Assembly: GCA_014843695.1 (NCBI GenBank) | Contig: CM026395.1 | Span: forward strand, 53,282,496-53,346,495 | From: Archivesica marissinica | Taxonomy: Eukaryota; Mollusca; Bivalvia; Venerida; Vesicomyidae | Direction of reading: 5' to 3' | Length of the DNA: 64,000 nucleotides | Part shown: positions 57,901 through 64,000 of the stretch, one piece after another | Layout: each line of letters begins with the position of its first letter | Position numbering within the stretch: position 1 is the first letter of the stretch | Notes under the pieces: generated by a model | Told to the model about the DNA's origin: nothing | Databases searched by the model: none | What the model saw: the letters and a program-made list of their open reading frames with translations, nothing else | Translations under genes and position numbers: made by a program

Positions 57901-60900
57901 TAGTAGAAGTAGATTGTCACACAGGTGTATCAACAATAAATAAAAACTATTCAGCATCATAATCAATTTCGCCCACATCGCCCTCTAAAATGATCCCTGA
58001 GTCATATTGAGCAAGCTACTTTCCTTCATTGATCCTGTGAGTTTTTTTGGTTTCGTAAATATCTAAGGTACAGTAGATCTAAATCTATATTTAGTATGAC
58101 TGGGTATTGCCAGCCAAAACCATGGCGCAATATATTGCAATATTGTAAGTCGCATAACAATAGCTTAGTTTATACAAATTTATTTTAGCTCGATTGCGAA
58201 ACAAGTTCTTACAAATATTAATCACTCTTGAGACCTCATTCCTGATGGAATCCATCGCCACGAGGGAGAGAGAAGATGCAACATGGAATTTAAATACCTT
58301 GCCCAAGGGCACAATCGTAATGGCTCCAGCGGGGCTTAAACTCCAGACCTTTCACATATGAAGCGGACGTGCATCCACCACTGCGCTATCACGACTTCCA
58401 CGTATAACAATATATTCCTGATTGTATAAATTTTAGTCTTGCCAAATTGCATTATATTAATCAGCCCAACAATGTTCTTTACAGCTGCCTCGGTGAAATT
58501 AACAATGCAGATAAGAGTAAAGTGGTTATTTTTAGAAATCATGGAAAGCCACGCAAAGATGAAGTCTGGGCATATAATGATAATGTTTTAGAGGTAGTGA
58601 ATAATTTTAAATACCTAGGGACTGTTTTTAACTATACCGGTAAGTTTACACTGAACCAGGAAACACTGGCAGGTAAAGGCATCAAAGCTCTAAATGTTTT
58701 GTTAAATAATCTGCGTGATTTAGTACTCACAACTAAAACTAAGTGCCAATTGTTTGATGCATTTGTGGGCTCAATACTTGGCTATGGATGCGAAATCTGG
58801 GGTTTTGGCAAATCAAAAGAAATAGAGAGGATTCATCTAAAATTTTGTAAAAGCATTCTATGTGTTAAAAATCTTCTACCTGCAGCGTGGGTGTTTATGG
58901 TGAACTTGGCCGTTTTCCTCTGTACATTAATCGTTTTACACGTATTATCAAATATTGGGGCAAAGTTGTGCAAAGCGACAATATTATTATTCAGTCCTTG
59001 TATACTGATACCGTATGTTATCGCAGTGTAGTAGAGGGGTTAATAACTGGGTTCATAATGTGAAATGTCTACTTGATAGCTATGGTTATACATATGCGTT
59101 CGACAATCTGAGCGTAGTAGATTTAAATAAGTTTTACATGCTTTTCAAAGAAAGGGTTTTAGACGTGTATAAGCAGTCATGGTGTTGAAAATAGCGGATC
59201 TTTATATATGTTTAAACTTTTCAAATTTACTGTTTCACTAGAGCCTTATCTAAATGATTTACAATCAAAATATAGAATTGCCTTATCTAAATTTAGGCTT
59301 TCTTCGCATAAATTACGTATTGAAACTGGCCGCTATGGAGCAAATCGTGTCGCGCGGGAATTGCGTTATTGTTTATACTGTGGGTCAAATGATGTAGAGG
59401 ATGAATACCACTTTGTTCTGATTTGTTCAGCTTACACTAACATTAGAAAGAAATATATTAAAAAGTACTACTACAATAGACCTAGTGTTTTCAAATTTGT
59501 AACTTTAATGCAATCTCACAACAATAACGTTATAGCAAAATTAGGAAAATATCTGTATGAAGCATTTACACTCAGACGCGCGTGGTTCAATTCCATCTAC
59601 ATATATGTAACATGATTTTTGTTATAATAATTTTTTATTTTATTATAGTACAACTTAAACTGAGTTCAACCTCCTTTATTTAGATATGTACAAGATACTT
59701 TAAATCGGATTTCATATTTTCGTATTTATATACCTAAGCAATCAATATTGAATGCAATATCTGAAAATAATGAGACTGTTAATTATAATGTTTTATATCA
59801 TTTATATATATAGTAGGTATTGTCAATAAGGTATATCATTTTCTGATACTGACATAATTTTCACGTGAATGATTTTATGTATATATATGTTGTACAATGA
59901 TGAACTTTTTAGTTCAAATTGGAAAATAAAATTTCTTCATCTTCTTCCTAATATTTAGTGATTTTCAGATTTTCGTTAATATTTATTTAATTTATTGGAG
60001 GTTAGTGCAAACAGAAGACGGTCAATTCAAGAAGCATTCCTGGGTCTTTTACATGCCCGGTGTATAGCACCGATAAATGAGACCCCGGCTTATAGTTCAA
60101 TGTAAAAGCCTGTTATTATTATTATTAGGGTTAGACAGGAGACCTGCAATCCCTGGAGTCACAGTCCAAAATGAAACTTGAAACAACCTTGATTGGAATA
60201 GTAAGATGCTAGAATTAGAGGTAGCTTACTGCGTAAATTTGAAACTGAAATTCTTCTGAAGCCTTTCTGACCATTGCCCTGTATATCTATTAGTTACATA
60301 CCCTGTCGTACATGGCAAACACCTCGTCCAGGGAGACAGAGTCGGGCACCTGGAGGTACTGGGAGAATTCTGACATTGTGATATGACCTTTGTGCTGTAG
60401 ATCTATGCTGCTGAACTTCTCCAGCATGGCCTGCATCTGATCCAAACTGATTCTGCAACCAGCAATAAGCATCACTGTAAGTTCATTACAAATTGCTAAA
60501 TTCTAATTAAAATTGTGTGCATAATTTCAAATTCTGTGCATTACATTAGTATAGCTCAGAACGTATAACAATACTTGGCACAAAATTGTGTGTGCGAATT
60601 ATTGGTGCATATAAAGACGATCACATGACTGTGAGTGCGTGCTTGGTCATGTGATATGGTTTGATTGATCGTCAGTTCTATACTAGGCTTAGATCGTTTC
60701 GCAAGCAATTTCGCTATTCAAATTCGAATTGTTTCGGGAATGAGATCTATGAAAGGGTTTCCATATTGATTTAAATGTAAAAATCGAATTGAATTCAGGT
60801 TCGTTATGGATATCATGCAGTATATCGTAAATATATACCAAGTATGAATATGTTATCGTATGGAAAATATTAGTTTAATCTACAATCAAATATATGTTGT

Positions 60901-63874
60901 TAGTAAAATATATGCAATTTCCCTGAGGTACATTGGATACAGTTTTCCAGAGTTCTTTTACATTATCATGTATGATTTTTTACCTCGGTCTGTGCCGAGG
61001 CTATGTTTCATGTATTCGACTATATGTACGTAGTACAGCCAAAGAGATGTGAAAACATTTGTATTGTACTTGTAATAAACTCGTCATTACAGTGAATAAA
61101 CGATCGCAAGTCTTGCCCATTGCAAGCAGAGTTTGAGTTTTGTATGTGGTTTAGTTAAGACTTAGGATGGGTGACAAACATTTGACATATGATTTTGTTT
61201 TTTGAAGGCTAGTTTTGAGTCATACTTCCCGTTCATACTCGCCTATAAGACTAGTTATTTACCACCAGATTATGGGCTCAAAGTGGCTTCCAGTCTTATA
61301 AGGGAGTGCTTAAAAAATTATTTTTTAATAGTGTTAAATGGTATCCATAATTACGTTTTAAAAAGAAATCACTCTGACCCTGAAAATTTCTTAAACTTGC
61401 AAGTGTGTTTTACATTTATTTATCGTTGCTACCGGTTGCCCATATGAACGACGCGACGCCTCCTGAAGAGATTAGTCATTTTAGATTTTTGGAGGATAGT
61501 GCAATGATACAGACAGACCCATTCCAGAGTCTCCTCTCGTTCTTTTATGTGCACGGTGTAAAGCACCGACATGAGACCTCGGTAAAGTCCTATCTGAAAA
61601 GACTGTTAAACTTGCACTGGCCAAACATGCAATTTATACATGGTCTTGTGTCCATTTTATCAACCCGTCTTATATGCGAGTACATGACAAAACCCACAGA
61701 TTTCAAGACCAAATTAGAGGGCGGGGGGCGTTGTATAGGTGATATCGTCTTATAGTCAAGAATGGACGGTACTTAAGACAGTTAATATAATTATTGTGTG
61801 ATGAAGGATCGCACTGGTTGCCCATAACATTGCAGTTCACAATGTTAACAACTTAATCACTGATATAATAACAGTTGATTTGATGGAGAGGCTAATGTTG
61901 AGGAGATCATGTCCGATATACTTACCCTAGCTTTTTGTGTAGTTTCTGGAACTCGACTAGACCCGATTCCATCGGTAGATTGAGCTTACGAGCCTTCATC
62001 ATCAGCCGGCAATCATCATACGTGTGATCTGTTATTGGTGTGTTTAATGCTCTGCAATATATAAACCATTCGGCTTTAGGCTGCTATACATTCTCTTTGC
62101 ATGCTGGGTAAAATAAAGGCTATAAATAGTTCAAATAATTGTAGCTGCAGCAGACGACAATTCATTAATGTGTTTTTCTTATTTGTAACTGAAAACTGCA
62201 GAAATATGTCATGGAATTTCATTAGAATTGTATCATTACGACATAATTCTAATGAAATTATAGGACAAATTTGACTTGTTATTTTTATTGCTAGCGTGTA
62301 AAGAGTTAATTGATAAATTCTTTACTGAAATGCTGTAAGACTGGTTTATTAACAAATACAACTGTAAGACTGGTTTATTAACAAATACAACTGTAAGACT
62401 GGTTTATTAACAAATACAGCTGTAAGACTGGTTTATTAACAAATACAACTGTAAGACTGGTTTTTAATGAATACAACTGTAAGACTTGTTTATTAACGAA
62501 TACAACTGTAAGACTGGTTTATTAATGAATACAACTGTAAGACTGGTTTATTAATGAATACAACTGTAAGACTTGTTTATTAATGAATACAGCTGTAAGA
62601 CTGGTTTATTAACGAATACAACTGTAAGACTGGTTTATTAACAAATACAGCTGTAAGACTGGTTTATTAACGAATACAACTGTAAGACTGGTTTATTAAC
62701 AAATACAACTGTAAGACTGGTTTATTAATGAATACAACTGTAAGACTGGTTTATTAATGAATACAACTGTAAGACTTGTTTATTAATGAATACAACTGTA
62801 AGACTGGTTTATTAACAAATACAGCTGTAAGACTGGTTTATTAACAAATACAGCTGTAAGACAGGTTTATTAACGAATACAACTGTAAGACTGGTTTATT
62901 AACGAATACAACTGTAAGACTGGTTTATTAATGAATACAACTGTAAGACTGGTTTATTAATGAATACAACTGTAAGACTTGTTTATTAATGAATACAACT
63001 GTAAGACTGGTTTATTAACAAATACAGCTGTAAGACTGGTTTATTAACAAATACAGCTGTAAGACAGGTTTATTAACGAATACAACTGTAAGACTGGTTT
63101 ATTAACGAATACAACTGTAAGACTGGTTTATTAATGAATACAACTGTAAGACTGGTTTATTAATGAATACAACTGTAAGACTTGTTTATTAATGAATACA
63201 ACTGTAAGACTGGTTTATTAACAAATACAGCTGTAAGACTGGTTTATTAACAAATACAACTGTAAGACTGGTTTATTAACAAATACAACTGTAAGACTTG
63301 TTTATTAATGAATACAATTGTAAGACTTGTTTATTAATGAATACAACTGTAAGACTGGTTTATTAACGAATACAACTGTAAGACTGGTTTATTAACGAAT
63401 ACAACTGTAAGACTGGTTTATTAACGAATACAACTGTAAGACTGGTTTATTAACGAATACAACTGTAAGACTGGTTTATTAACGAATACAACTGTAAGAC
63501 TGGTTTACTATGAGTTATTTCTTAGAAACACTGGCTAAAACAAGTAGAAGAGTTGCTGATGAGTTTAAAAAGGCGAATACGGGATTCAAAACAAGCAGCA
63601 AGTCTGATGAGTTTAATGAGGCGAATACGGGATTCAAAACAAGCAGCCAGTCTGATGAGTTTAATGAGGCGAATACGGGATTCAAAACAAGCAGCAAGTC
63701 TGATGAGTTTAATGAGGTGAATACAGGATTCAAAACAAGCAGCAAGTCTGAGTTATGAGAATTTATCAGTAAATCTGCAAGGTCGACTTACTCCGCCATG
63801 ACCCTTCGTACATTGGTAGCAAATAACTTCGGATCTGCCTTCTCCTCCGCACTTGGCGTATATACCGGCAAAAA
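54830..63874 (-). CDS. LPCAT1/2-like lysophosphatidylcholine acyltransferase, 3' part, six exons
   Basis: LPCAT1/2 enzymes are ER and lipid-droplet acyltransferases that re-acylate lysophosphatidylcholine. They carry an N-terminal acyltransferase domain and C-terminal EF-hands. Only the C-terminal part lies here: exons 63874-63792, 62051-61926, 60452-60302, 57894-57796, 56936-56795 and 54975-54830. All have AG/GT borders and consistent phases, giving 248 residues and a stop. The first EF-hand loop is completed at an exon junction (D-R|D-G-S-G-S-I-D-F-R-E). The second is degenerate (DSSQQGYISEDD). The third is canonical (DADKDGKITFDE), with its Asp codon split by the last intron. The catalytic HxxxxD region lies beyond position 64000. 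I cannot choose between LPCAT1 and LPCAT2. Confidence 0.92.
54955..55797. repeat. 40-bp array of 3' splice site plus exon start, about 21 copies
   Basis: In minus orientation each unit reads ataaatccattgctattacag followed by exon bases ATGAGTTCAAGGCCTTTGC. Two variants exist in the exon part (TTCAAGGCC and TTGATGGCC). The copy at 54975 is the real exon start. One unit is 39 bp (near 55145). Confidence 0.96.
55915..56103 (+). repeat. SINE family B inside the last LPCAT intron
   Basis: It includes agttcgagccccgctagagc, attccatcaggaatgaggtc and tattaatataagttgtaag-type tail sequence. It separates the acceptor array from the donor array. Confidence 0.82.
56224..56800. repeat. 25-bp array of 5' splice sites, about 23 copies
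   Basis: In minus orientation each unit reads CATTTG|GTAGGTAGAAATTC then catag. The exon contributes about 5 nt. A ccaaat and an aaaat variant alternate through the middle, giving a 50-bp dimer. A 4-bp insertion (ccaa) occurs near 56715. Confidence 0.96.
56795..56936 (-). CDS. LPCAT exon, 47 codons plus 1 nt; donor amplified
   Basis: It encodes LFDSSQQGYISEDDLSLIL then YNAFGMVDIDIVELFKHVDA and DKDGKITF plus G. The acceptor is atatttcag and the donor is TTTG|GTAGGT. The donor is the first member of the 25-bp array at 56224-56800. Reading into the array meets TAA within three codons, so only the proximal donor preserves the protein. Confidence 0.93.
56960..57420. repeat. Diverged long repeats upstream of the LPCAT exon at 56936
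   Basis: gggccataactgtgtgaagc and gaagagatgacatgcacaa recur at about 56968, 57062, 57215 and 57345 with clear divergence. They start about 25 bp from the acceptor. Confidence 0.8.
57796..57894 (-). CDS. LPCAT exon, 33 codons, canonical EF-hand
   Basis: It encodes DGSGSIDFREYVIGLSLISE then PVNTESTISLAFQ. Both ends are phase 0, with acceptor tactacag and donor CAG|GTAATA. DGSGSIDFREYVIGL is close to identical to vertebrate LPCAT1/2. Confidence 0.95.
58170..58402 (-). repeat. SINE family B, minus strand
   Basis: The tail tttattttagctcgattgcg is at the left, and the reverse head ends gcgctatcacgacttcca at 58400. Confidence 0.83.
58447..59950 (+). pseudogene. LINE fragment (RT C-terminal part) in an LPCAT intron
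   Basis: Plus-strand frames encode NNADKSKVVIFRNHGKPRKD, NNFKYLGTVFNYTGKFTLN and GSILGYGCEIWGFGKSKEIE, then after a frameshift near 59000 a C-terminal zinc-knuckle-like RYCLYCGSNDVEDEYHFVLI. This is the thumb and C-terminus of a non-LTR retrotransposon, 5'-truncated. It ends with aataaaatttcttcatcttc. It lies antisense to LPCAT. Confidence 0.82.
60005..60165 (-). repeat. SINE family D, minus strand
   Basis: It carries tacatgcccggtgtatagca and tcccatctgaaag-like sequence; the head is degenerate. Confidence 0.65.
60302..60452 (-). CDS. LPCAT exon, 50 codons, EF-hand region
   Basis: It encodes ISLDQMQAMLEKFSSIDL then KGHITMSEFSQYLQVP and FAMYDR. The acceptor is ctggttgcag and the donor is AGG|GTATGT. 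The final D-R begins the EF-hand loop completed by the next exon. Confidence 0.92.
60453..61399. other. LPCAT intron, unrecognised part
   Basis: No exon, RNA or repeat boundary recognised between the LPCAT exon at 60452 and the SINE at 61400. Confidence 0.5.
61400..61605 (-). repeat. SINE family D body, minus strand
   Basis: It matches 1345-1592 (cctcctgaagagattagtca, acagacccattccagagtct). The tRNA-like head is missing after cctatctgaaaagactgtta. Confidence 0.75.
61926..62051 (-). CDS. LPCAT exon, 41 codons
   Basis: It encodes ALNTPITDHTYDDCRLMMKA then NLPMESGLVEFQKLHKKL. The acceptor is atattgcag and the donor is CTAGG|GTAAGT. The first base completes Glu and the last two bases start Gly. 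TDHTYDDC and LVEF are family hallmarks. Confidence 0.92.
62335..63507. repeat. 29-bp minisatellite, about 40 copies, in an LPCAT intron
   Basis: Unit actgtaagactggtttatta then acgaataca, with aca/tga variants. Blocks of several units recur in the same order (62600-62780 and 62830-63180), showing segmental duplication inside the array. It does not touch an exon. Confidence 0.96.
63565..63752. repeat. 48-bp minisatellite, about 4 copies
   Basis: Unit gatgagtttaatgaggcgaa then tacgggattcaaaacaagca and gcaagtct. It ends about 40 bp from the donor of the LPCAT exon at 63792 but shares no sequence with it. It is open on both strands because 48 is a multiple of three. Confidence 0.93.
63792..63874 (-). 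CDS. LPCAT exon, 27 codons plus 2 nt
   Basis: It encodes FLPVYTPSAEEKADPKLFA then TNVRRVMA plus GA. The acceptor is tttgacag and the donor is GCGGA|GTAAGT. It matches the segment linking the acyltransferase domain to the EF-hand region. Earlier exons are outside the window. Confidence 0.9.
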
Positions 63875-64000
63875 CTGTCAAATACAAAATTATGATTATT
63901 TAAACTGTCAAATAGTTTAATCATATTTTATTGCTCGATTAGTTTTTTTACATATATACATGTGAATACAAACATGACAAATTATAGAAAAGCAAACGGG
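63875..64000. other. LPCAT intron running off the window
   Basis: Sequence upstream (minus sense) of the first LPCAT exon seen; nothing recognised. Confidence 0.5.

Noticed and set aside
63510..63758. 82-codon plus-strand frame with DEFNEANTGFKTSSKS repeats
   Set aside because: It looks protein-like, but the opposite strand is equally open, the unit is 48 bp, and it sits inside an LPCAT intron with no homologue recognised.

Overview
The window is animal nuclear DNA. It has spliced genes with GT..AG introns, many tRNA-derived SINEs, non-LTR retrotransposon relics, TTAA-flanked and hAT-like DNA elements, and a very large load of minisatellites. The genes are metazoan and the repeat landscape resembles a lophotrochozoan, most likely a mollusc. 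That assignment is an inference; no species can be named.

Three conserved genes are recognisable. (1) Part of WDR59 (GATOR2 subunit) lies on the minus strand. Seven consecutive exons between 16474 and 2526 join in frame and encode most of the N-terminal WD40 propeller. (2) A complete KRIT1 (CCM1) homologue lies on the plus strand at 35061-37977. It has two coding exons and about 752 residues (Nudix-like, NPxF, ankyrin, FERM). (3) The 3' end of a lysophosphatidylcholine acyltransferase gene (LPCAT1/2-like) lies on the minus strand. Six exons between 63874 and 54830 encode the EF-hand C-terminus and the stop codon. I see no functional link between these genes.

Layout: 1-620 is a 19-bp array. 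620-16.5 kb is WDR59 exons and introns with arrays, a perfect 180-bp palindrome, a putative solo LTR and a hAT-like element. 16.6-20.1 kb is an 89-bp array split by DNA elements. 20.7-21.5 kb is a SINE carrying two TTAA elements. 22.1-29.9 kb is a 17-bp satellite with higher-order structure and a duplicated flank. 31.3-34.8 kb is a LINE nested in another LINE with an internal inversion. 35-38 kb is KRIT1. 38.9-39.9 kb is a hAT-like element. 40.8-43.4 kb is a very homogeneous 51-bp array. 43.8-52 kb holds more arrays, several seeded in SINE or MITE sequence. 54.8-63.9 kb is LPCAT with arrays in its introns.

The most striking observation is that many minisatellites sit exactly on exon-intron borders, and their repeat units contain the splice site plus the adjoining exon bases. 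I find this at six borders in two unrelated genes. In the last LPCAT intron both ends are affected: about 23 tandem 5' splice sites at one end and about 21 tandem 3' splice sites at the other. In WDR59 one exon end with its donor is repeated 26 times in 45-bp (15-codon) units. The first dozen extra donors would keep the reading frame and add a 15-residue repeat each. A two-copy version at another WDR59 exon looks like an early stage of the same process.
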